Below are positions 55,162 through 63,058 of a stretch of DNA of 64,000 bases, in pieces. The position numbers and the translations under genes were made by a program. The stretch is from Seohaeicola saemankumensis (GTDB taxonomy: Bacteria > Pseudomonadota > Alphaproteobacteria > Rhodobacterales > Rhodobacteraceae), in NCBI RefSeq assembly GCF_021021435.1, contig NZ_JAINWI010000009.1, positions 62,001 through 126,000 of the forward strand, given 5' to 3'. The stretch's first letter is position 1; every line of letters begins with the position of its first letter. Under the pieces are notes generated by a model that made no database searches, was not told the origin of the DNA, and was given only the letters and a program-made list of their open reading frames with translations.

Positions 55162-55854
55162 ATGAAGATCATCTGGCTGGGCCACGGCTCTTTCCGGTTC
55201 GAGATTGCGGGAAAGGTGCTGCTGCTGGACCCGTGGCTGACGGGCAACCCGATGCTGTCCGAAGACCAGCACGATCCCGCTACCAAGGGGGCCACGCATA
55301 TCCTGCTGACACACGGCCATTTTGACCATGTCGTGGATGTGCTGGACCTTGCGCGCAAGCTGGATGTGCCGGTGATCGGCCAATACGATCTGATGAGCCA
55401 CTGGGCCGAGCACGAAAAGATCGAAACCGTCGGCTTCAACAAGGGCGGCACAGTCGATCTGGACGGGATCAAGGTCACGATGGTCAATGCGCTGCATTCC
55501 TCGACCTTCGCCAGTCCCGACGGGCCGCGCATCGCAGGCACAGAATGCGGCTTTATCATCGAGGCCGAGGGGCATTCGATCTATGCCTCGGGCGATACGG
55601 ATGTCATGTCGGACATGAAGATTTTCCACGACCTGCACAAACCCGATATCGGCATCCTGTCGGCAGGGGGCCATTTCACGATGGATATGCGCCGCGCCGC
55701 CTATGCCGCCAAAACCTTCTTTGATTTCAAGACGGTCATCCCCTGCCACTACCGCACATTCCCCTTGCTGGAACAATCCGCCGAGGTGCTGGCCGATGCT
55801 CTTCCCGGTGTCGATGTGATCGAGCCGCAGGTGATGCAGGCGATCGAGATCTGA
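55162..55854 (+). CDS. UPF0173 metal-dependent hydrolase
   Basis: 230 residues, metallo-beta-lactamase fold: KIIWLGHGSFRFEIAGKVLL, zinc motif LTHGHFDHVVDVLD, YASGDTDVMSDM, GHFTMDMRRAAY and PCHYRTFPLLEQ. Substrate unknown. A good ribosome site GGGAGG precedes ATG 55162. A bidirectional terminator follows. Confidence 0.93.
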   Translation: MKIIWLGHGSFRFEIAGKVLLLDPWLTGNPMLSEDQHDPATKGATHILLTHGHFDHVVDVLDLARKLDVPVIGQYDLMSHWAEHEKIETVGFNKGGTVDLDGIKVTMVNALHSSTFASPDGPRIAGTECGFIIEAEGHSIYASGDTDVMSDMKIFHDLHKPDIGILSAGGHFTMDMRRAAYAAKTFFDFKTVIPCHYRTFPLLEQSAEVLADALPGVDVIEPQVMQAIEI

Positions 55855-55866
55855 TCTGTCTCGAAA

Positions 55867-55894
55867 AAACCCGGCAGAATGATCTGCCGGGTTT
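55867..55894. terminator. Bidirectional terminator
   Basis: AAACCCGGCAGA/TCTGCCGGGTTT (12-bp perfect stem, loop ATGA) between the convergent UPF0173 and DsrE-like genes; T-rich on both strands (TTTCCTTT plus, TTTTTTCG minus). Confidence 0.93.
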
Positions 55895-55916
55895 CCTTTA
55901 CGCAATACCGCCGCCC

Positions 55917-56372
55917 TCAGGGACGCAGATAGGCGTATCCGTCTTTCTGCAACTCCATCAGCCGCACGGCACCTGATGGCACGACCGTTGCTTCGCTGAT
56001 CAGCGGCACATCTTTCTGCGACTTCTGCTTCATCGCCTCGACCGTGTTCAGGCACGCGGAAAAGCTGATATTGTCCATCTCCAGCGACATGGTTGCGATA
56101 CGGTCTTTTACCGGTGATGTATCGGCCCGCAGCATGTGCAGTCCAGGGCCATAGGTGACGATCTCGATGATCACCTCTTCCCCCAGATCGCCATAATGTT
56201 TGGCAATATTGGCGGCGTTGTTCAGCGCCATGTTCATGGTGCTGACGTTTTCCTCGTCGACATGGATCGCCACTTTGTGCTGCGCGTCGGCCAGCGCAAG
56301 CTGCGCGCCCAGCACGATTGCGGCCAGCGTCGCCATAAGGCGCGTGACGGTGCGGATCGGGTTCAGTGTCAT
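55917..56372 (-). CDS. DsrE-like secreted protein
   Basis: 151 residues. Signal peptide MTLNPIRTVTRLMATLAAIV ending LALA. The mature part follows the DsrE/F-like fold: HKVAIHVDEENVSTMNMALN, NAANIAKHYGDLGEEVIIEI, TYGPGLHMLRADTSP and ISFSACLNTVEAMKQKSQ, in which the Cys is placed like the conserved sulfur-carrying Cys of DsrE proteins. Periplasmic; role perhaps in sulfur transfer, unproven. Confidence 0.83.
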   Translation of the reverse strand: MTLNPIRTVTRLMATLAAIVLGAQLALADAQHKVAIHVDEENVSTMNMALNNAANIAKHYGDLGEEVIIEIVTYGPGLHMLRADTSPVKDRIATMSLEMDNISFSACLNTVEAMKQKSQKDVPLISEATVVPSGAVRLMELQKDGYAYLRP

Positions 56373-56465
56373 CTGTCATCCTCCCTGAGACATTTGGAAG
56401 GGCAGAGTTGCAAAGCCTATCCCTCAAGGCAAGTCATATTCCCTGATTGGAATTGATCAGCCCTC

Positions 56466-56915
56466 TCAGCGCCGCGCGGCGAAGAAGTCGCGCAGCAGCG
56501 CCGCCGCGTCATCCGCGCCGATCCCGTCATAGACTTCTGGCGCATGATGGCATTGCGGATGGGTGAAGATACGCGGACCCTGCGCGACGCCGCCGCTTTT
56601 CGGATCCGCCGCCCCGTAATAGAGCCGTGCGATGCGGGCTGCCGAGATCGCCTGCGCGCACATCGGGCAAGGCTCCAGCGTCACATACAGGTCGCACCCC
56701 GTCAGCCGCTCTGACCCCAGAACGCGGCATCCTTCGCGGATCACCAGCATTTCGGCATGGGCGGTCGGATCGTTCCATTCGCGGGTCCGGTTACCTGCCT
56801 GCGCCAGAACCTGTCCGTCGGCACCGATCAGGACCGCACCAACAGGCACTTCACCGCGCAGGGCGGCGGCACGCGCTTCTTGCAGTGCTTTGGACATATG
56901 GCTTTTGAATTCCAT
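56466..56915 (-). CDS. tadA: tRNA adenosine(34) deaminase
   Basis: Makes inosine at the wobble base of tRNA-Arg(ACG). 149 residues with HAE (DPTAHAEMLVIREG) and PCxxC (LEPCPMCAQAISAARI), and the TadA signature GEVPVGAVLIGADGQVLAQA GNR. ATG 56915 gives a normal N terminus; MSKAL at 56897 is possible. Divergent from the RluB-like gene. Confidence 0.94.
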   Translation of the reverse strand: MEFKSHMSKALQEARAAALRGEVPVGAVLIGADGQVLAQAGNRTREWNDPTAHAEMLVIREGCRVLGSERLTGCDLYVTLEPCPMCAQAISAARIARLYYGAADPKSGGVAQGPRIFTHPQCHHAPEVYDGIGADDAAALLRDFFAARR

Positions 56916-56976
56916 GCTCTTCCCTGCCGCGCGATCTGCGCTTTCGCAAGTCCTGATTCTGGGCTAAAGCCCCTGC

Positions 56977-58086
56977 ATGAGCAACAAGCCAGCATCCCAG
57001 ACCCCCAAATCAGCCGATGGCGACCGTATCGCCAAGGTCATCGCCCGCGCAGGCATCGCCAGCCGCCGCGAGGCTGAAAAACTGATCGAGGCAGGACACG
57101 TTACCGTCAATGGCGAGGTGATCACCCGCGCCGCGCTGAACGTCACACCTGCGGACAAGATCGTGGTGAATGGCAAGCCGCTGGACGCGCCAGAACCAGC
57201 ACGGCTCTGGCTCTATCACAAGCCCACAGGTCTGGTGACGACCACCCGCGACGAACAGGGCCGCGCCACGATCTATGACGACCTGCCCGAGGATATGCCA
57301 CGCGTCATGTCGGTGGGCCGCCTTGACCTGAATTCCGAGGGCCTGTTGCTGCTGACCAATGACGGTGCGGTCAAGCGGCAGCTTGAATTGCCCTCGACCG
57401 GCTGGTTGCGGAAATACCGTGTGCGCGTGAATGGACGCGTAACCGAGCCGCAGCTTGAGCCGCTCCGCACCGGCATCACAGCGGATGGAGAGGATTTCCA
57501 ACCGATGATCGTGACGCTGGACCGCCAGATCGGGGCCAATGCATGGCTGACCGTCGGTCTGCGCGAAGGCAAGAACCGCGAGATCCGCCGGGCGATGGAA
57601 GCCGTGGGTCTGGTGGTGAACCGCCTGATCCGCGTGTCTTATGGTCCGTTCCAACTGGGGCAGCTCAAACCCGGTGCGGTCGAAGAAATCCGCCGCCGCG
57701 TATTGCGTGACCAGCTGGGTCTGGACAATATATCAGATGACGATGCAGATATTGGCGCAACTAAACCGCAAAAAAAGATCGTCCGACACAACAAAGCCCG
57801 CACACCACAAAGCGAAGCTGATGTTTTCGGCGACAGACCTGCCCGCAGCGGCAAGGCACCGGCACGTCCAGCCAAGCCTTTTGGCGCGCCCAAGCCCTTC
57901 GCGGGCAAGTCGTTTGCGGGCAAGCCCGGCCCCAAAGCCGGTGCAGGTCACACCGCGACCAGCCCCCGCGATGCGGGCAAACCTTCGGGCCAGGACAAGG
58001 CGGCGCGTCCCGCCAAGTCAAAAGCCGATGCCGCACCACGTGTCGCCAGACCCGCAAAGCCGCGCCCCAAACAGACCCGCAACTAG
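56977..58086 (+). CDS. rluB: Pseudouridine synthase, RluB/RsuA family
   Basis: 369 residues. S4 RNA-binding domain at residues 12-58 (RIAKVIARAGIASRREAEKL), catalytic Asp in GRLDLNSEGLLLLTNDG, VGLREGKNREIRRAMEAVGL and RVSYGPFQLGQLKPGA. The last 120 residues are a disordered Lys/Ala/Pro tail with PAKP and FAGK repeats (about 57840-58080), common in alphaproteobacterial RluB and probably RNA-binding. Isomerises U2605 or an equivalent 23S position. Confidence 0.94.
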   Translation: MSNKPASQTPKSADGDRIAKVIARAGIASRREAEKLIEAGHVTVNGEVITRAALNVTPADKIVVNGKPLDAPEPARLWLYHKPTGLVTTTRDEQGRATIYDDLPEDMPRVMSVGRLDLNSEGLLLLTNDGAVKRQLELPSTGWLRKYRVRVNGRVTEPQLEPLRTGITADGEDFQPMIVTLDRQIGANAWLTVGLREGKNREIRRAMEAVGLVVNRLIRVSYGPFQLGQLKPGAVEEIRRRVLRDQLGLDNISDDDADIGATKPQKKIVRHNKARTPQSEADVFGDRPARSGKAPARPAKPFGAPKPFAGKSFAGKPGPKAGAGHTATSPRDAGKPSGQDKAARPAKSKADAAPRVARPAKPRPKQTRN

Positions 58087-58213
58087 GCCGGGTTGATGCC
58101 GGACGGGGACGCATTCCATCCTTCGCCACCCGATCTATACTTCCTGTTCCCTCTAGTATCCTGCCCCATGATCACCTAACTTTCGATGTGTGCATCTGGA
58201 TCAGGGAAACGTC

Positions 58214-58297
58214 ATGTCAGGGACAGGCTTGCAAAAACTGTCATTTGCCTTGCTGATCGTGCTCATTCTGTATGTCGCGATCGCGGGAGGGGTCTGA
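58214..58297 (+). CDS. 27-residue membrane microprotein
   Basis: MSGTGLQKLSFALLIVLILY followed by VAIAGGV. One predicted helix (LSFALLIVLILYVAIA) with a short polar N terminus. The stop TGA (58295-58297) overlaps the ATG of the XpaC gene by one base, so it is translationally coupled to it. GGGAAACGTC is a modest ribosome site before ATG 58214. It is likely the first gene of the TelA/XpaC operon. Unknown function; perhaps an assembly or regulatory partner of the membrane protein after it. Confidence 0.68.
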   Translation: MSGTGLQKLSFALLIVLILYVAIAGGV

Positions 58298-59190
58298 TGG
58301 CCCAGCGCTTTGGCGGCAAGTACAGTCCTGACAAAAACAACACCGGCACGACACAACCCGCACCGAAAGGCGCTTTTCAGGGTGCACGACGGACACGCGC
58401 GGGCGGACGCGTCAACCTGTTGTTTCTGGCACCGCTTCCGCTGGCTTTCGCAGCTTTCGGTGATGGTCCCGCTGGCCTTGTGCTGAACCTGTCGGCGCTT
58501 GGTATCCTGCTGCTGGCCGCATGGCTGACGCGCGAGGGGCTGATCGCACATGAGGCCTATGACGCCCGCAAGGTCGCGCGCCGCCCCGCCTTTCCGCGCA
58601 AGATGGCGGGCAGCCTGCTGACTGGTATCGGGCTTGCCGTTGCGGGTTTTGCCGCCTCGGGTGACATTCTGGCCCCTGCTGTCTATGCAGGTGTGGGCAC
58701 GTTGCTGCATGGCATGGCCTTTGGCCTTGATCCCCTGCGCGACAAGGGTGCCGAAGGCATCGACACGTTCCAGACCGACCGCGTCGCCCGCGCCGTGGAC
58801 GAGGCTGAAAAACACCTGTCGGCGATGACCGATGCAATGCAGCGTGCGGGTGACCGGCAATTGATGGCGCGGCTGGAGCGATTTCAGGTCATCGCCCGCG
58901 ATCTCTTCCGCACTGTCGAGAACGATCCCCGCGATCTGACGGCCGCGCGCAAATATCTGAGTGTCTATTTGCTGGGTGCGCGCGATGCGACGGTGAAATT
59001 CGCCGAAGTCTGGTCGCGCAGCCGCGATCCGCAGGCGCGTGCCGATTATGAAACCCTGCTGGCCGATCTTGAGCAGAATTTTGCCGCACGCACACAAAAA
59101 CTGTTGTTAGATGACAGGACCGACCTGACCGTAGAAATCGAAGTTCTGCGCGAACGGTTGAACCGCGAGGGTGTGCGTCCGAAGGAATAA
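58297..59190 (+). CDS. XpaC-family membrane protein
   Basis: 297 residues from MAQRFGGKYSPDKNNTGTTQ, with 37 upstream shadow residues dropped. N terminus is basic and disordered; three or four helices follow (LLFLAPLPLAFAAFGDGPAG, LVLNLSALGILLLAAWLTRE, LLTGIGLAVAGFAASGDILA, VYAGVGTLLHGMAFGLD). The C-terminal half (VDEAEKHLSAMTDAMQRAGD, VENDPRDLTAARKYLSVYLL) is the 5-bromo-4-chloroindolyl-phosphate-hydrolysis (XpaC) domain, a helical region of unknown activity. XpaC and TelA genes are neighbours in many bacteria, as here (87 bp apart). Confidence 0.87.
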   Translation: MAQRFGGKYSPDKNNTGTTQPAPKGAFQGARRTRAGGRVNLLFLAPLPLAFAAFGDGPAGLVLNLSALGILLLAAWLTREGLIAHEAYDARKVARRPAFPRKMAGSLLTGIGLAVAGFAASGDILAPAVYAGVGTLLHGMAFGLDPLRDKGAEGIDTFQTDRVARAVDEAEKHLSAMTDAMQRAGDRQLMARLERFQVIARDLFRTVENDPRDLTAARKYLSVYLLGARDATVKFAEVWSRSRDPQARADYETLLADLEQNFAARTQKLLLDDRTDLTVEIEVLRERLNREGVRPKE

Positions 59191-59277
59191 AACTGAAACC
59201 GGCGGCGGAACTTTTTGCCGGACCAACGCGTTAATCCCCGTCTGCCAGACGGGTCGAAAGATTGAAAGGGAGCCACG

Positions 59278-60477
59278 ATGTCCGACACAACCCGCCGCAA
59301 GGCACAGGAAGCCCTTACCATGGTCGAGGAAGTCACCTCGGTAGTCCTGCCCGAACCCGGACCCGCCACAGCAATCGTCACGCTGGAACAGGCCGACCCC
59401 GCGCTTGGCGCCGAAATCACGCGCCGCATGGCTGAACTGGACATGGACGATACCAATTCCATCGTGTCATTCGGATCGCGCGCGCAGGCCGAATTGCAAA
59501 CCATCAGTCAGGCTATGCTGACCGATGTTCGCAACAAGGATGTGGGACCTGCGGGGGACTCCTTGCGCGATATCGTCTCCACGATCCGCGGGTTTTCGGT
59601 CTCGGAACTGGATGTGCGCCGCGAACGCAGTTGGTGGGAACGTCTTCTGGGACGCGCCGCACCTTTCGCCCAATTCACCGCGCGTTTCGAAAAGGTGCAG
59701 GGGCAGATCGACAGGGTGACGGATGATCTGCTGCAACACGAGCACAAGCTGCTCAAGGACATCAAATCACTCGATATTCTCTATGACAAGACGCTGGCCT
59801 TCTATGACGAGCTGGCGCTTTATATCGCGGCGGGCGAGGCCAAGATCAAAGAGATCGAGGCGACCACTATCCCCGCCAAAGAGGCCGAAGTGAGTGCCGC
59901 TCCCACAGATGCACAGGTGATGAAAGCGCAGGAATTGCGCGACATCCGCGCCGCCCGTGACGATCTGGAGCGCCGCGTGCATGACCTCAAACTGACCCGT
60001 CAGGTGACGATGCAATCCCTGCCTTCGATCCGGCTGGTGCAAGAGAATGACAAGAGCCTTGTCACCAAGATCAACTCGACCCTCGTGAACACGGTGCCTT
60101 TGTGGGAAACCCAGTTGGCGCAGGCTGTCACCATCCAGCGCTCTGCCGAAGCCGCAGCCGCCGTGCGCGATGCCAACGACCTGACCAACGAACTTTTGAC
60201 CGCGAATGCCAAGAACCTGCGCGACAGCAACAAAATCATCCGCGAGGAAATGGAACGCGGCGTGTTCGATATCGAGGCGGTCAAGCAGGCCAATGCCGAT
60301 CTGATTGCCACGATCAATGAAAGCCTGCAGATCGCGGATGAGGGCAAGGCCCGTCGCGCCGCTGCAGAGGAGGATCTGAAGAAGATGGAAACGGAATTGC
60401 GCGACACGCTGGCCTCGGCCAAGGCGCGCAAGACAGGCCTTGGCGACACCGCCGGCATAGCCGTTCCCGGAGCCTGA
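59278..60477 (+). CDS. TelA-family toxic anion resistance protein
   Basis: 399 residues with ribosome site AAGGGAG. A long helical protein, mostly coiled coil, no membrane segment. TelA pattern: SFGSRAQAELQTISQAMLTD, DSLRDIVSTIRGFSVSELDV, FEKVQGQIDRVTDDLLQHEH, LYDKTLAFYDELALYIAAGE, RVHDLKLTRQVTMQSLPSIR. Family members confer tellurite or cell-envelope stress tolerance and may bind membranes; the biochemical role is unsettled. Six bases from the DUF2927 gene. Confidence 0.92.
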   Translation: MSDTTRRKAQEALTMVEEVTSVVLPEPGPATAIVTLEQADPALGAEITRRMAELDMDDTNSIVSFGSRAQAELQTISQAMLTDVRNKDVGPAGDSLRDIVSTIRGFSVSELDVRRERSWWERLLGRAAPFAQFTARFEKVQGQIDRVTDDLLQHEHKLLKDIKSLDILYDKTLAFYDELALYIAAGEAKIKEIEATTIPAKEAEVSAAPTDAQVMKAQELRDIRAARDDLERRVHDLKLTRQVTMQSLPSIRLVQENDKSLVTKINSTLVNTVPLWETQLAQAVTIQRSAEAAAAVRDANDLTNELLTANAKNLRDSNKIIREEMERGVFDIEAVKQANADLIATINESLQIADEGKARRAAAEEDLKKMETELRDTLASAKARKTGLGDTAGIAVPGA

Positions 60478-60483
60478 GACCGT

Positions 60484-61443
60484 ATGCGCCAGATCGCAGC
60501 CAGATTGGGCTTGCTGTCGGGCGCGTTGGTGCTGGCAGCCTGCACCCCCCCCGTGCCCAACGGCACGGGTCCGCAGCCCGGCATATCGCGCCCGCCCGAG
60601 AAACCCGAGATACAGGCAGATGCTACGCCCTCCGAGGCCAGCAGGAACCTGTCGATTTACTACAGCCGTCTACAGGCGGATCTGCTGTCTCAAGGGTTGC
60701 TCAGGACTGATCGCGGCGCACGCGACGCCCCTTTCGGCCCGCGTGAATTGGCGCGCAATTTCGAACTGATCGCGTTTTTTGACGAATACGAGCGCGGTGC
60801 GGGGCTGCGCGCCTCGTCCGGTCGCCCCGTTCCGCTGCGCCGCTGGACCCAACCGGTGCGGATCAATGTCGAATTCGGCCCCTCGATTCCCACGGCACAA
60901 CAGGACACCGATCTGCAAAGCGTGACCGGCTTTGCGGGCCGCCTGTCGCGGGCCACAGGCCATCCGGTCGGGATGGATAGCGCCCGTCCGAATATGCATG
61001 TTCTGTTCTACAGCGAGGATGATCGCGCCCTGTTGCCCCAACGCGCACGCCAGCTTGTGCCCGGCATCAGCCCTGGCGCATTGGGCGTGTTCCGCAACTT
61101 GCCGCGCCAGATCCATTGTTTCGTGATGGCCTTCTCGGGCGGCGGGTCTGAAACGCATGTCTACCGTCAGGCGGTTCTCGTAATCCGCTCGGAACATCCC
61201 GACCTGCTGCGTGATTCCTGTATCCACGAGGAAATGGCGCAAGGACTGGGTCTGGCCAATGACACCCCGCGCGCGCGCCCGTCGATCTTCAACGATGACG
61301 ATGAATTTGCTTTGCTGACCCGCCACGATGAATTGCTGCTGCAAATGCTTTACGATCCGCGCCTGACCCCCGGCATGACGCTGGATCAGGCCCGCCCGAT
61401 CATTGCGCAGATGGCAGAAGAACTGATGGGCGGCTCGATATGA
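60484..61443 (+). CDS. DUF2927 lipoprotein with protease-like HE motif
   Basis: 319 residues. Lipoprotein signal with lipobox LVLAAC (Cys 20), then a Pro-rich stretch. The globular part has RWTQPVRINVEFGPSIPTAQ, VLVIRSEHPDLLRDSCIHEE, MAQGLGLANDTPRARPSIFN and DDDEFALLTRHDELLLQMLY. The segment CIHEEMAQGLGLANDTPR resembles a zincin helix (HExx..) followed by a downstream acidic residue, so a peptidase activity is possible but unproven. Sits between telA and the SPFH gene, implying it works with them at the envelope. Confidence 0.82.
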   Translation: MRQIAARLGLLSGALVLAACTPPVPNGTGPQPGISRPPEKPEIQADATPSEASRNLSIYYSRLQADLLSQGLLRTDRGARDAPFGPRELARNFELIAFFDEYERGAGLRASSGRPVPLRRWTQPVRINVEFGPSIPTAQQDTDLQSVTGFAGRLSRATGHPVGMDSARPNMHVLFYSEDDRALLPQRARQLVPGISPGALGVFRNLPRQIHCFVMAFSGGGSETHVYRQAVLVIRSEHPDLLRDSCIHEEMAQGLGLANDTPRARPSIFNDDDEFALLTRHDELLLQMLYDPRLTPGMTLDQARPIIAQMAEELMGGSI

Positions 61444-61488
61444 CCACCCACCCCACCACCAGACTGTAGTCACCCCAGGAGACACCCT

Positions 61489-62607
61489 ATGCCGATTTTC
61501 GATTTCCTCCGTGGACAGTTCATTGACGTCATCCACTGGACCGAAGACAGCCGCGACACGATGGTCTGGCGGTTCGAGCGCGAGGGCCACGAGATCAAAT
61601 ACGGTGCCAAACTCACCGTGCGCGAGGGGCAGGCTGCGGTATTCATCCACGAGGGCCAGTTGGCCGATGTATTCACCCCCGGCCTCTACATGCTGGAAAC
61701 CAACAACATGCCGATCCTGACCAGCCTCAACCACTGGGATCACGGCTTTCGTTCGCCATTCAAATCCGAGATCTATTTCGTCAACACCACGCGATTCAAC
61801 GATCTGAAATGGGGCACCAAGAACCCGATCATGGCGCGCGACCCCGAATTTGGGCCGGTGCGCCTGCGCGCCTTCGGCACCTATTCTGTGCGAGTCACTG
61901 ATCCCGCCCGTTTCATGTCCGAAATCGTGGGCACGGATGGCGAATTCACCGCGGACGAGATCAGTTTCCAGATCCGCAACGTGATCGTGCAGGAAGCGAG
62001 CCGCGTTCTGGCCTCGTCGGGCATTCCGGTGCTGGACATGGCTGCAAACACAGCCGAACTGGGCAAACTGGTCGCCAGCCAGATCTCGGCCACGGTTACA
62101 TCCTACGGCCTGACCATCCCCGAACTTTACATCGAGAATATATCGCTCCCCCCTGCGGTCGAGGCGGCGCTGGACAAGCGCACCTCGATGGGGATTGCCG
62201 GTGATCTGGGGCGTTTCACCCAATATTCCGCAGCCGAGGCGATGACAGCCGCCGCCGCCAACCCCTCGGGCGGGGGTGGCATGGGCGCCGGCCTTGGCAT
62301 GGGGATGGGGATGGCGATGGCCAACCAGATCGCACAACCCGGTCCTTGGGGGGCAAGGCCCGAAAGCGCTGCCGCCGCCCCACCACCGCCGCCGCCAGTC
62401 GAACATGTCTGGCATATCGCCGAGAACGGCCAGACCAAAGGGCCGTTCTCCAAGGCGTCGATGGGCCGCATGGCAGCAGATGGCGCGCTGATGCGTGACA
62501 CATTGGTCTGGACCCCCGGACAGGATGGCTGGATGCGGGCCGAGGATGTGACCGAACTGGCGCAACTCTTCACCATCCTGCCCCCGCCACCGCCGCCAGC
62601 GGTGTGA
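61489..62607 (+). CDS. SPFH-domain protein with C-terminal GYF_2 domain
   Basis: 372 residues. Residues 1-50 (FDFLRGQFIDVIHWTEDSRD) begin a YdjI-like virion-core/SPFH protein; the SPFH band includes TARFNDLKWGTKNPIMARDP, RLRAFGTYSVRVTDPARFMS and the coiled C part NTAELGKLVASQISATVTSY. A Gly/Met-rich linker (GGGGMGAGLGMGMGMAMANQ) and Pro-rich stretch lead to a GYF_2/DUF4339 domain (VWHIAENGQTKGPFSKASMG, DTLVWTPGQDGWMRAEDV). No transmembrane anchor. Likely scaffold for membrane microdomains; GYF_2 may bind proline-rich partners. Confidence 0.9.
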   Translation: MPIFDFLRGQFIDVIHWTEDSRDTMVWRFEREGHEIKYGAKLTVREGQAAVFIHEGQLADVFTPGLYMLETNNMPILTSLNHWDHGFRSPFKSEIYFVNTTRFNDLKWGTKNPIMARDPEFGPVRLRAFGTYSVRVTDPARFMSEIVGTDGEFTADEISFQIRNVIVQEASRVLASSGIPVLDMAANTAELGKLVASQISATVTSYGLTIPELYIENISLPPAVEAALDKRTSMGIAGDLGRFTQYSAAEAMTAAAANPSGGGGMGAGLGMGMGMAMANQIAQPGPWGARPESAAAAPPPPPPVEHVWHIAENGQTKGPFSKASMGRMAADGALMRDTLVWTPGQDGWMRAEDVTELAQLFTILPPPPPPAV

Positions 62608-62611
62608 TGGC

Positions 62612-63055
62612 ATGAAGTCCGGCGTCCCATCGGTCAGGCATTTTTACAGGCCAGTGCTCAAGATCATGCACTGGACCGCCTTGGCCCTAATCGTGCTGAT
62701 CCTGCTGAACGGCCTGAACGGATGGGTCCGCTGGGGTCTGATCCTCGTGGCGGTCCTTTGGGGGCTGGGCTATGCCGTTTTCGGGCATCTGTCCCGTCCG
62801 GGCCCCGCGCTGACCGGCCTTGCGCGCAGCGGGTTCAAGGCGATGCATGTGATCGTGCTGGCCGCGCTGGAAATGGCGGCTGTTGCCGCCCTTCTTGCAC
62901 CCAATGGCCTTCTGGACGGTGCAACGCGGGTGATCTTTCTTCTGACGCTGGGGCTGGGGCTGCTGCATGGTATCTTTCATCTATGGCGTCACACAGCCCT
63001 GGGTGACGGCGCCCTGCGCAATATCACCCCGCGCCTGATGCACGGCATTTTGTGA
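62612..63055 (+). CDS. Four-helix membrane protein, b561-like
   Basis: 147 residues with helices MHWTALALIVLILLNGLNGW, GLILVAVLWGLGYAVFGHL, AMHVIVLAALEMAAVAALLA and VIFLLTLGLGLLHGIFHLWR. Several His residues in or near helices (MHW, MHV, LHGIFHLWRHT) could ligate heme as in cytochrome b561, but conservation cannot be tested here. Four bases after the SPFH stop, so in the same transcript. Confidence 0.72.
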   Translation: MKSGVPSVRHFYRPVLKIMHWTALALIVLILLNGLNGWVRWGLILVAVLWGLGYAVFGHLSRPGPALTGLARSGFKAMHVIVLAALEMAAVAALLAPNGLLDGATRVIFLLTLGLGLLHGIFHLWRHTALGDGALRNITPRLMHGIL

Positions 63056-63058
63056 TCC

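Noticed and set aside
60670-62613. 647-codon open frame spanning DUF2927 and SPFH genes on the minus strand
   Set aside because: Crosses two well-supported genes and an intergenic gap; no recognisable domain.
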